64,000 bases of DNA from Anabaena catenula FACHB-362. Its GTDB lineage: Bacteria > Cyanobacteriota > Cyanobacteriia > Cyanobacteriales > Nostocaceae. The notes beneath the pieces are model-generated. The model had not been told where the DNA came from. It saw nothing but the letters and a program-made list of their open reading frames with translations, and ran no database searches. Every line of letters starts with the position of its first letter. Position 1 is the stretch's first letter. The stretch is from positions 1 to 64,000 of the forward strand of contig NZ_JACJTQ010000014.1 in NCBI RefSeq assembly GCF_014698735.1, in the 5' to 3' direction. Below are positions 36,786 through 44,335 of the stretch, in pieces. A program made the translations under genes and the position numbers.

Positions 36786-39035
36786 TCATTTATGATCTTT
36801 AATTGATTGAGAAAGAGCTTTAAAAAGTATACCTGCTTCTGCTGGAGGTTTAAAGGTGAATTGCAGATAAAAATTACCCGGAGTTGCAGGTTTATCGGAA
36901 ATTTTTGCATAGATGTCTTCACTCAAGTTTTCTTGATTGCCATCTATTAATAGGTTGAGCTTAATATTAATGAAATTAGGGAGTGCAGTATCTGATTCTG
37001 TGTTATCGATTTGCACTAAGGCAGCTTGATCTGATAGTTTGATTAAATGTCCTTTGAATATATTGTCAGAAACTTGCTTACCATCAACTATTTGGTAGAT
37101 GATGGGAATTGGTGCCATCAGATCAACAAAGATATCTGTGTCTTTGGTTAAAAACAAGTTATATGGTTCACCAATACCACCAATATCATAAACTGTGATT
37201 AATTCTTTAACTCCTTTTGGTTTGATTTGTAGTTCTCCATCGATTCTGAGGGTTGCTGATCCAATTGCTTTTAAAGTTGCTTCAGAAATGAGAATTTGTT
37301 TGGCTGTTGTATAAGTTTCAATGCGGAAAGCGAGATTCATTTCTTTGCCAATGACGGTGTATTCGGTGTGTTTTTCTGAGCCAATATTGCCAACGACAAC
37401 TTCCCCAGTATTAATACCAATACCCATTGCTAAAGTTGGTAAATCCAATTGGGCTAACTTTTCGTTAACAGCAGTCATTGCTAACTGCATGGCTACAGCA
37501 CAAGCAACTCCTCGTTGAGCATCATCTGCCCTGCGTGTGGGCGCACCAAAGAGAATGACAATACCATCACCCATGAATTTATCAATGGTTCCTTGGTGTT
37601 GTGCGATCGCATCTAACATAAATTCCAGATAGATGTTGAGAACTTGTACCACTACTTCTGGAGACAGTCGTTCTGATAGGGCGGTGAATCCTCTTAAATC
37701 GGAAGTGACGATGGTAATTTTTGCCCTTTTACCCCCAATTTTCAATCCTTCGGGGCTTTCCAGCAAAGTGGCAACTACCTCATCTGTCAAGTAACGCCCA
37801 AAAGTTTTGCGAATTGAATCTGCGGTGTTAGCAATATAAGTTGTAATAGCAATAGCCGCACCGGTCAGTGCTAAAAATGGGGCAACAACAGGCAACCACC
37901 AGCCCCAAACAAAAGCTATGTATGTACTACCTAATAAAACCCCTTGCGCCAATACAAGGGTAGTTCCCCACCACCAAAAAGAGGATTTAAGCGATTTACC
38001 TACATATCGCCACCGCCAAGTCAGGATAGCACCAACCCCTGACCAGAAGGCAATCCACAGCCATTCTTGGGGTTCTGACCAACTTTTAATTAAGGCGTTA
38101 CCTTTGAGGGCAGCATTCAAAATTTGGCTGGTGAGATGTGCCTGAACTTCCACCCCAGACATGGGTTCTGGGATACTGAGCAAATCGCCACTGTAGGGAG
38201 TGTAGAATAAATCATTGAAACTTTCACCCACCATCCCAATTAAAATAATGCGATCGCGTCCCCAATCTTTTGGGACTCGGTCTTCTAAAATATCTCTGAG
38301 GGAAACTGTATTAAAAGAGCCGGTCTCACCTTGGTAATTCAATAACATCTGATAGCCATTGTCATCGGCGCGGATATAGCCACCGTCATGAGATTGAAAG
38401 CGAGAAAATACCGTTTTCCCTAACTGCCAATCTTTATTTCCCTGAACAGTAATACCCTCTTTTTGTAGATAAAGTAATGCTAGATAAAAGCTAAAGCTGT
38501 AAACAGGTTTATTGTTGGCATCTGCTAGATAAATGAAACCACGTCTGATCTTGTTATCGGCATCAGCAATTACATCATTTGCCCCTACTTGATCCTTGGC
38601 TTTAAGTACAGGTGGTGGTGGAACTGGCTGACTATTGCGATCGCCTACTACTTTTTGAATCCCAATCACATAGTCGGTTGATTCAAACACCTTCACTAAA
38701 TCCTGATGGCCTGGTTCAAAAGGGAGATCTCGATAAATATCCAAACCAATTGCTCTTGGCTTTCTGGCTTTGAGTTTTTTCAGCAACTTCGCATAAACAC
38801 CATCAGCAATGTAACCTTGCTGAAGATATTGCATATCTGCTTCCTCAATCCCCACAATCACAATTCTGTCATCCTGGGGTTGAGGCGGCCGCCAACGCAT
38901 ATATTGATCAAAAGCTGCCCAGTCCCAAGATTGTAATAAACCAAGAAAGCGTAAAAGGATTACTAATCCCGCCATACTGGGGGTAGTAATCCCAACAGCC
39001 CGCCATTCCCACAAAAAACGTTTTATCTTGCCCAT
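36786..39035 (-). CDS. CHASE2-domain class III adenylate/guanylate cyclase
   Basis: A 749-residue membrane sensor. An N-terminal helix precedes a CHASE2 extracytoplasmic domain (about 45-300, with DRIVIVGIEEADMQ). Three transmembrane helices follow at about 310-400. A class III cyclase domain (about 435-615) has metal aspartates D446 in SDLRGF and D490 in KFMGDG. A C-terminal domain of about 110 residues resembles PilZ. It should make cAMP (or cGMP) in response to an external signal. It is on the same strand as the TpsA, CHAT and DUF928 genes, a grouping I recall from other cyanobacteria. Confidence 0.9.
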   Translation of the reverse strand: MGKIKRFLWEWRAVGITTPSMAGLVILLRFLGLLQSWDWAAFDQYMRWRPPQPQDDRIVIVGIEEADMQYLQQGYIADGVYAKLLKKLKARKPRAIGLDIYRDLPFEPGHQDLVKVFESTDYVIGIQKVVGDRNSQPVPPPPVLKAKDQVGANDVIADADNKIRRGFIYLADANNKPVYSFSFYLALLYLQKEGITVQGNKDWQLGKTVFSRFQSHDGGYIRADDNGYQMLLNYQGETGSFNTVSLRDILEDRVPKDWGRDRIILIGMVGESFNDLFYTPYSGDLLSIPEPMSGVEVQAHLTSQILNAALKGNALIKSWSEPQEWLWIAFWSGVGAILTWRWRYVGKSLKSSFWWWGTTLVLAQGVLLGSTYIAFVWGWWLPVVAPFLALTGAAIAITTYIANTADSIRKTFGRYLTDEVVATLLESPEGLKIGGKRAKITIVTSDLRGFTALSERLSPEVVVQVLNIYLEFMLDAIAQHQGTIDKFMGDGIVILFGAPTRRADDAQRGVACAVAMQLAMTAVNEKLAQLDLPTLAMGIGINTGEVVVGNIGSEKHTEYTVIGKEMNLAFRIETYTTAKQILISEATLKAIGSATLRIDGELQIKPKGVKELITVYDIGGIGEPYNLFLTKDTDIFVDLMAPIPIIYQIVDGKQVSDNIFKGHLIKLSDQAALVQIDNTESDTALPNFINIKLNLLIDGNQENLSEDIYAKISDKPATPGNFYLQFTFKPPAEAGILFKALSQSIKDHK

Positions 39036-39088
39036 CTCCTAGGAAAATCAAAGGATTTAATACTCAAGAACTCAGCACTACTGAGGGA

Positions 39089-39886
39089 CTAATTCTGTGG
39101 TTTAGGGGAAGAGGAAGAAATTTCGACAAGTTTTTCTAACTTAACTGAGTTTAACAGTTCTATCCATTCGGCTTGTGCTTGGGGATTGCGATCGCGCAAC
39201 TGATCCAAAATCTTCAGAGTTTCATGCCAAATCCCATATTCTGCATACAATTTTGCCTGTTCTACAGAGTTCGCTTTTAGCCGTCTTATTCTAGCCGCTT
39301 GTTCTGCACTCAAAGAAGTACGCTGAATCCAACCCTCAAGTGCTTTATCTGCTTCTCTATCCAGAGGATTACAGATAACTAAGAATTGCCATTGATAAGT
39401 TTTACCCGCTGCTAAGTTGACAGTATTTGGCATACTTATCTTCACTATCCCAGGAGTATTCACAATTGGAAAAATTTTTTCATAAACAACTGTTTCCGTT
39501 TCTTTGTCAATCACACGAAATTCAGCGTTCTTATTAATAGCTTTAGGAACCTGTAGATAAACTGTGGGGTTGGGAGCCACTGTCGTTAACACATTATTTT
39601 CTGGAGTCAACGCAGTCAGATATGTTTGCTTCTGATTAAGATTGTCTGAGATTAATCCATTACTTAAGCTCTGATTACCACAAACAGTACCCCGCGAACC
39701 CGCTCCTGAAGTTCGTGCCGGTGCGCCCAAATCTTGCGCTGGCGGGAATTTTACGCTCACTCGCAATCCTTGGTATAACTGTGCGTTACTCTGAGTTGGT
39801 ATGATAGGAATCATGAAGATTCCCGTCAAAATTCCCAAAGTGCGGGTTTTTACTTGAACAAAAGAAAACTTTCTACTCATATACAC
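39089..39886 (-). CDS. DUF928 family exported protein
   Basis: A 265-residue protein with a signal peptide (cleavage near QSNAQ). The mature part has the DUF928 pattern: GAPARTSGAGSRGTVCG, LTALTPENN, TVAPNPTVYLQVP, GKTYQWQFLVICNP, and a C-terminal helical stretch (WHETLKILDQLRDRNP). The function is unknown. DUF928 genes commonly sit beside CHASE2 sensors in cyanobacteria, as here, with 53 bases between them, so they probably form one transcription unit. Confidence 0.85.
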   Translation of the reverse strand: MYMSRKFSFVQVKTRTLGILTGIFMIPIIPTQSNAQLYQGLRVSVKFPPAQDLGAPARTSGAGSRGTVCGNQSLSNGLISDNLNQKQTYLTALTPENNVLTTVAPNPTVYLQVPKAINKNAEFRVIDKETETVVYEKIFPIVNTPGIVKISMPNTVNLAAGKTYQWQFLVICNPLDREADKALEGWIQRTSLSAEQAARIRRLKANSVEQAKLYAEYGIWHETLKILDQLRDRNPQAQAEWIELLNSVKLEKLVEISSSSPKPQN

Positions 39887-39953
39887 TAGCTTCGATCAAT
39901 TTCGATGATACATATCTAACACTAGTCTAAAATTTTATCAATGCCAACAAGAT

Positions 39954-40082
39954 AGACGCGGGGACGCAAGGACACGGGGACGCAGGGACACGGGGACGCA
40001 GGGACGCGGGGACGCAGGGACGCGGGGACACGGAGACGCGGAGATTCATTTGTAGCTTTAATTTAAGTGAATTGATATTACA
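39954..40082. repeat. GACGCGGG/GACGCAGG tandem array plus partial dispersed element
   Basis: From 39954 to about 40032 there are roughly ten imperfect copies of an 8-bp GACGC(G/A)GG or GACACGGG unit. It runs directly into GAGACGCGGAGATTCATTTG and the right part of the 80-bp element found at 26201-26246. The array looks like expansion of that element's GACGCGGA motif. Confidence 0.85.
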
Positions 40083-40174
40083 CAGAGATTAAAAACCTCT
40101 CCCTTTGTCGGAAGAGGCTTTGCGAAAGGTATTAAGTTAAATTATTTACCTATGAGTATTAATTAATTTGAGTA

Positions 40175-40978
40175 TTAATTAGCAACTTTTTGATTTAACC
40201 ACCTATACAAATCTTCTAACCCTTCACCAGTAGTAGCAGAAACTTGGAAAATCTGCATTTTAGGGTTTACTTGTTTCGCATATTCAATGCAGCGTTGAAC
40301 ATCAAATTGTACATAAGGTAGTAAATCAATTTTCGTGAGAATCATGATTTCACTAGCACGAAACATATGGGGATATTTAATTGGTTTATCTTCTCCTTCT
40401 GTCACTGACAAAATTACAACTTTAGCCTCTTCTCCTAAGTCAAATAAAGCCGGACAAACTAAATTTCCGACATTTTCAATCATCACCACAGAATCTAATG
40501 GTGGGTTAAGTTTTTGTAAACCTCTTTCTATCATTGATGCGTCTAAATGACAGCCTGTACCTGTGTTAATTTGCACAACCTTACAGCCTGTTGCCTTAAT
40601 TTTTTCAGCATCATTAGTAGTTTCTTGATCACCTTCAATAACACTGATAGTTAATTTATCTTTTAAATCATTAATTGTGCGAGTTAATAAAGTAGTTTTT
40701 CCCGCCCCAGGAGAACTCATTAAATTTAAAGCGAGAATATTTCGACCTTTAAACCAGCCGCGATTTTGGGCAGCTAATAAGTTATTTTTTCCTAAAATTT
40801 CTTGTTCTAAAGATATTGTTGTATTATGAATTTTCGCATGAATTTGGGGCGCTTCTTCATGGTGATGAGTATGGGTAATTACAGTCCCATCTGGTAAAGT
40901 ATGAGTATGATGATGTTCATATTCTAAATTAGTAATTTTGGCTTGATTATCATCAGCACAACCGCAAGTTACACACAT
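40175..40978 (-). CDS. hypB: Hydrogenase nickel incorporation GTPase HypB
   Basis: A 267-residue GTPase that inserts nickel into [NiFe]-hydrogenase. The N-terminal CVTCGC is the high-affinity nickel site, followed by a His-rich stretch (HHHTHTLPDGTVITHTHHH) for nickel storage. The P-loop is SSPGAGKTTLL and the specificity motif TKIDLLP. Complete length. It overlaps hypA by 10 bases and is the last gene of the hyp operon. Confidence 0.97.
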   Translation of the reverse strand: MCVTCGCADDNQAKITNLEYEHHHTHTLPDGTVITHTHHHEEAPQIHAKIHNTTISLEQEILGKNNLLAAQNRGWFKGRNILALNLMSSPGAGKTTLLTRTINDLKDKLTISVIEGDQETTNDAEKIKATGCKVVQINTGTGCHLDASMIERGLQKLNPPLDSVVMIENVGNLVCPALFDLGEEAKVVILSVTEGEDKPIKYPHMFRASEIMILTKIDLLPYVQFDVQRCIEYAKQVNPKMQIFQVSATTGEGLEDLYRWLNQKVAN

Positions 40979-41310
40979 AAATCCTCCACTTCAATTTCTT
41001 TAATTTTTAGTTCTTCCCCAGTAATTATATCTAACTGCACGCTACCACATTCACAAATACTAAAAGGTTTTTCTACATAAAATTTTGTCCCACATTGACG
41101 ACATTTAGCCATTCCTGGTATTTCTAATATTTCTAATAAGGCACCTTCTACTATTGTGTCTTTGGCACAAATATCAAAACAAAACTTAATCGCATCTGGC
41201 ATAATAGCTGATAATTGACCAATTTCTAATAATACTCTTTGGACTTTTTTACCTTGGGCATTTTCCCTAACTATAGCGATGATATTTTGGGTAATTCCTA
41301 GTTCGTGCAT
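40969..41310 (-). CDS. hypA: Hydrogenase nickel insertion protein HypA
   Basis: A 113-residue protein with the conserved N-terminus MHELGITQ (His2 nickel ligand) and a zinc site formed by CRQC and CEC. It delivers nickel together with HypB. Its stop overlaps the hypB start, giving translational coupling. A dispersed CGCAGAGACGC repeat separates it from hypE. Confidence 0.96.
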   Translation of the reverse strand: MHELGITQNIIAIVRENAQGKKVQRVLLEIGQLSAIMPDAIKFCFDICAKDTIVEGALLEILEIPGMAKCRQCGTKFYVEKPFSICECGSVQLDIITGEELKIKEIEVEDLCV

Positions 41311-41327
41311 AATGTTTATGATTTTAT

Positions 41328-41362
41328 CTCACGCAGAGACGCAGAGGCGCAAAGAGAAGGAG
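41328..41362. repeat. Dispersed CGCAGAGACGC-type repeat, hypA-hypE gap
   Basis: ATCTCACGCAGAGACGCAG and GCGCAAAGAG fill most of the 57-base gap. Related copies lie at 44310-44331, 46692-46714 and 47896-47925. Confidence 0.8.
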
Positions 41363-41367
41363 GAGTT

Positions 41368-42462
41368 TTAACAAATTCTGGGAAGTTGATCTCCTACTAG
41401 CATATCAATTATTCTTTCTGCACCAAAGGCGGTTTTTAAGAGGACTATTCCTGGTGGTGTGGGGATAATTTCACCTATGATAGATGCTTGTTTTCCTGTT
41501 GGATGATTTTGCATTGTTGATAAAATTATGTCGGCTTTTTCTTTTGGTGCTATTATTACTAATTTTCCTTCGTTGGCTAGATATAAGGGTTCTAAACCGA
41601 GTATTTCACATACTCCATTTACTTCTTCTCGAATAGGAATTGCATTTTCATTGATGCGTATTCCTACGTTTGCGGTCAGGGCAAATTCATTTAATACTGT
41701 GGCTAAACCTCCTCTGGTTGCATCTCGCATAGCGTGAATTTGGGGGCAAACTTTGATTATTTCAGCTACTAATTCATGTAATGGTTGACAGTCACTTTCT
41801 ATATCTGTTTCTAATGCTAGTTCTCCTCTAGCAATTAATATTGCTGTGCCATGATTTCCTATTTCTCCGTTAATAATGACTACATCTCCCGGTTTAATGT
41901 TGCGGGGAGAAATATCAATATTGGGGGGAATTATGCCAATTCCCGCAGTGTTAATAAATAGTTTGTCAGCACAACCACGATTAACAACTTTTGTGTCTCC
42001 TGTGACTATTTGCACTCCGGCTTTTTGTGCTGCTTCCTGCATACTTGAAACTACACGGCGCAATGTTTCTACTGGTAAACCTTCTTCTAAAATCATGCTA
42101 CAGGTAAGATATAAAGGTTTTGCACCACTCACAGCTAAATCGTTAATTGTGCCGTTAATTGCTAGTTTTCCTATATCTGAACCAGGGAAGAATAAGGGAT
42201 CTACTACATAGGAATCTGTAGTAAATGCTAATCTATTTCCATGTTGGGAAAGACTGGCTAAATCAAATGTTGCTTGGTCTTCTAATTGGGAAAGAATGGG
42301 ATTATCAAAGGTTTTTACAAAGATATCATCTATCAAATCTCGCATGGCTTTACCACCGCTACCATGTGCGAGATTAATATGGGTATCGCGGATTTTTCCC
42401 TGACGACGACGAACTTGTTCGATTTTTTGAAACAGTGGATTTTGATTGGGAAGAATTGTCAT
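41368..42462 (-). CDS. hypE: Hydrogenase maturation protein HypE
   Basis: A 364-residue PurM-like ATPase that dehydrates the carbamoyl group on its C-terminal cysteine to cyanide for the hydrogenase iron. The protein ends PRIC, giving the essential C364. The ATP-binding HGSGGKAMRDLIDDIF and RDATRGGLATVLNE are intact. It starts MTILPNQNPLFQKIEQVRRR. It lies 66 bases after the tautomerase gene, in the hyp operon. Confidence 0.97.
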   Translation of the reverse strand: MTILPNQNPLFQKIEQVRRRQGKIRDTHINLAHGSGGKAMRDLIDDIFVKTFDNPILSQLEDQATFDLASLSQHGNRLAFTTDSYVVDPLFFPGSDIGKLAINGTINDLAVSGAKPLYLTCSMILEEGLPVETLRRVVSSMQEAAQKAGVQIVTGDTKVVNRGCADKLFINTAGIGIIPPNIDISPRNIKPGDVVIINGEIGNHGTAILIARGELALETDIESDCQPLHELVAEIIKVCPQIHAMRDATRGGLATVLNEFALTANVGIRINENAIPIREEVNGVCEILGLEPLYLANEGKLVIIAPKEKADIILSTMQNHPTGKQASIIGEIIPTPPGIVLLKTAFGAERIIDMLVGDQLPRIC

Positions 42463-42528
42463 TTTAAATTGTTTTATAAGTATAAATTTTGTGTTTTGAC
42501 AGGCAATATGCCTGTCGTTTTAAATTAT

Positions 42529-42783
42529 TTACCAATTCTTTCTTTCATCTCTTTCGTCTCTGTCTTTTCTTTCATCTCTATCTTCGCGCTTATTGTTATT
42601 TTTGTCATAATGCAAAACACCACCAACTGCCCAATCTTCTCGTTCAATTTCTTCAAAATGAATAATTATTGACTCAGGTTTAGTATCTAAAACAGAGACT
42701 AAAGCATCAGTCATAGCTTTGACTAATTTCCGTTTTTTCTCTATGGAGTTATTTTTACTAATTCTGACGGTTACATAAGCCAT
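42529..42783 (-). CDS. 4-Oxalocrotonate tautomerase-like protein without Pro1
   Basis: An 84-residue protein with the tautomerase fold pattern (KKRKLVKAMTDALVSVLDTKPESIIIHFEEIEREDWAVGG). It starts MAYVTVRI, so after Met removal residue 1 is Ala, not the catalytic Pro. The last 25 residues are an Arg/Asp/Glu-rich low-complexity tail made from GA-rich repeated DNA. It sits between hypD and hypE, as its homologue does in Nostoc hyp operons, but has no known role in hydrogenase maturation. Confidence 0.85.
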   Translation of the reverse strand: MAYVTVRISKNNSIEKKRKLVKAMTDALVSVLDTKPESIIIHFEEIEREDWAVGGVLHYDKNNNKREDRDERKDRDERDERKNW

Positions 42784-42807
42784 GTAATTTTCCTCAAATT
42801 GTGCAAT

Positions 42808-43959
42808 TTAGACTGATAGAGATTCGGTCGATACACCTGATTTATCTCTTTTACCCATATTTGAAAGTCGCCCATATTTGTAATATGCTGCACAAGCACC
42901 TTCGGAGGAAACCATACAAGTTCCTATGGGTGTTTCTGGTGTGCAAGCTGTTCCAAATACTTTACATTGCCAAGGTTTTAAGACTCCTTTAAGAATTTCT
43001 CCACATTGACAAGCTTTATGATCGGCTACTTTTAAATTAGGAATTGTAAATTTGGCTTCAGCATCAAATTGGGCGTATTCTGGGCGGATTTTAAAACCGG
43101 AATTGGGGATTTCTCCTAAACCACGCCATGCAAATTTTTCGCGGACTGCAAAAACTTGATTCATGGCTTTTAATGCGTTTTGATTTCCGGCTGGTTCTAC
43201 TAAGCGATTATATTGATTTTCTACTTGACAACGTTTTTCGACTATTTGTTTTAATAACATCCAAATTGATTGGAATATGTCTAATGGTTCAAAGCCAGAA
43301 ATAACTATTGGTTTATGATATTCTTGGGCAATAAATTCGTAGGGTTCTGTACCTATGACCATACTTACATGACCGGGACCGACAAAACCATCGAGTTTTA
43401 AATCTGGATTTTCTAATAATGCTTGGAGGGCGGGTATAACTAATACATGATTAGAAAACATACTAAAGTTAGTGATATTTTCTGCTGCGGCTTGGAGTAT
43501 GGTAAATGCTGTGCTGGGGGCGGTGGTTTCAAAGCCTAAACCGAAGAATACTATTTCTTTATTGGGGTTTTCTTTGGCAATTTTTAAGCTATCTAAGGGT
43601 GAGTAAACCATGCGAATATCTGCACCCTGGGCTTTGGCTTGTAAGAGGCTGGTTTTTGAACCGGGTACGCGCATTGCGTCGCCAAAGGTGGTGAAAATTA
43701 TGTTAGGATTTTGGCAAAGTGCGATCGCATCATCTATTCTACCTTTGGGCATGACGCACACTGGACAGCCTGGGCCGTGAATTAGTTCGATGTTATCGGG
43801 TAATATTTCTTCGATTCCGTATTTAAAAATGGAATGGGTATGTCCTCCGCATACTTCCATTATTTTGATGTGTGTATCTATTTTTTGGCTGAGTTTTTCG
43901 ATTTCTTTTTGTAATGCTTGGGCTTTTTCGGGGTTACGAAATTCATCTACGTATTTCAT
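42808..43959 (-). CDS. hypD: Hydrogenase maturation protein HypD
   Basis: A protein of about 383 residues from the ATG at 43959 (MKYVDEFRNPEKAQ); the frame opens 30 bases earlier without family similarity. Conserved motifs: MEVCGGHTHSIFKYGI, HGPGCPVCVMP, FFGLGFETTAPSTA, GFVGPGHVS and the C-terminal Fe-S cysteines (CQCGEILKG, CKVFGTACTPETPIGTCMVS). With HypC it builds the Fe(CN)2CO group. Confidence 0.97.
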   Translation of the reverse strand: MKYVDEFRNPEKAQALQKEIEKLSQKIDTHIKIMEVCGGHTHSIFKYGIEEILPDNIELIHGPGCPVCVMPKGRIDDAIALCQNPNIIFTTFGDAMRVPGSKTSLLQAKAQGADIRMVYSPLDSLKIAKENPNKEIVFFGLGFETTAPSTAFTILQAAAENITNFSMFSNHVLVIPALQALLENPDLKLDGFVGPGHVSMVIGTEPYEFIAQEYHKPIVISGFEPLDIFQSIWMLLKQIVEKRCQVENQYNRLVEPAGNQNALKAMNQVFAVREKFAWRGLGEIPNSGFKIRPEYAQFDAEAKFTIPNLKVADHKACQCGEILKGVLKPWQCKVFGTACTPETPIGTCMVSSEGACAAYYKYGRLSNMGKRDKSGVSTESLSV

Positions 43960-44035
43960 ATCAATTTTTAATAAACCGCAAAGGCGCAAAGGACGCGAAG
44001 GAAGAGGGAAGAAGGAAGAAGGAAGAAAAGAGATT

Positions 44036-44284
44036 TTAAGTGTAAGCTTGGGCTATTTCTTGCAATAATTGCAATGTTTCTGCGGCTTCTTGTTCGTTAA
44101 TTCGGTTCATTGCAAAGCCGACGTGAACCAGTACCCAGTCTCCTATACATTTTTCTGGTGGGTGTTGTTCGTCTACTATACAAGCTATGTTTACTTGGCG
44201 TTTTACTCCCCCAATATTAACTATTGCTAGTTTGTGTTCTACGTTGGTTATTTCTGTTATTTGTCCGGGTATTCCTAAACACAT
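44036..44284 (-). CDS. hypC: Hydrogenase assembly chaperone HypC
   Basis: 82 residues from the ATG at 44284: MCLGIPGQITEI, with the essential Cys2, and GDWVLVHVGFAMNRI. An upstream in-frame ATG would bury Cys2 inside the protein, so it is rejected. It partners HypD and the hydrogenase large-subunit precursor. It lies between hypF (51-base gap) and hypD. Confidence 0.97.
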   Translation of the reverse strand: MCLGIPGQITEITNVEHKLAIVNIGGVKRQVNIACIVDEQHPPEKCIGDWVLVHVGFAMNRINEQEAAETLQLLQEIAQAYT

Positions 44285-44309
44285 TTTGATTTTCCTTTTT
44301 TGAAGATTT

Positions 44310-44331
44310 ATCTCACGCAGAGACAACAGAG
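44310..44331. repeat. Dispersed CGCAGAGAC repeat, hypC-hypF gap
   Basis: A short version of the repeat at 41328-41362 (ATCTCACGCAGAGAC). Confidence 0.7.
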
Positions 44332-44335
44332 GTTT

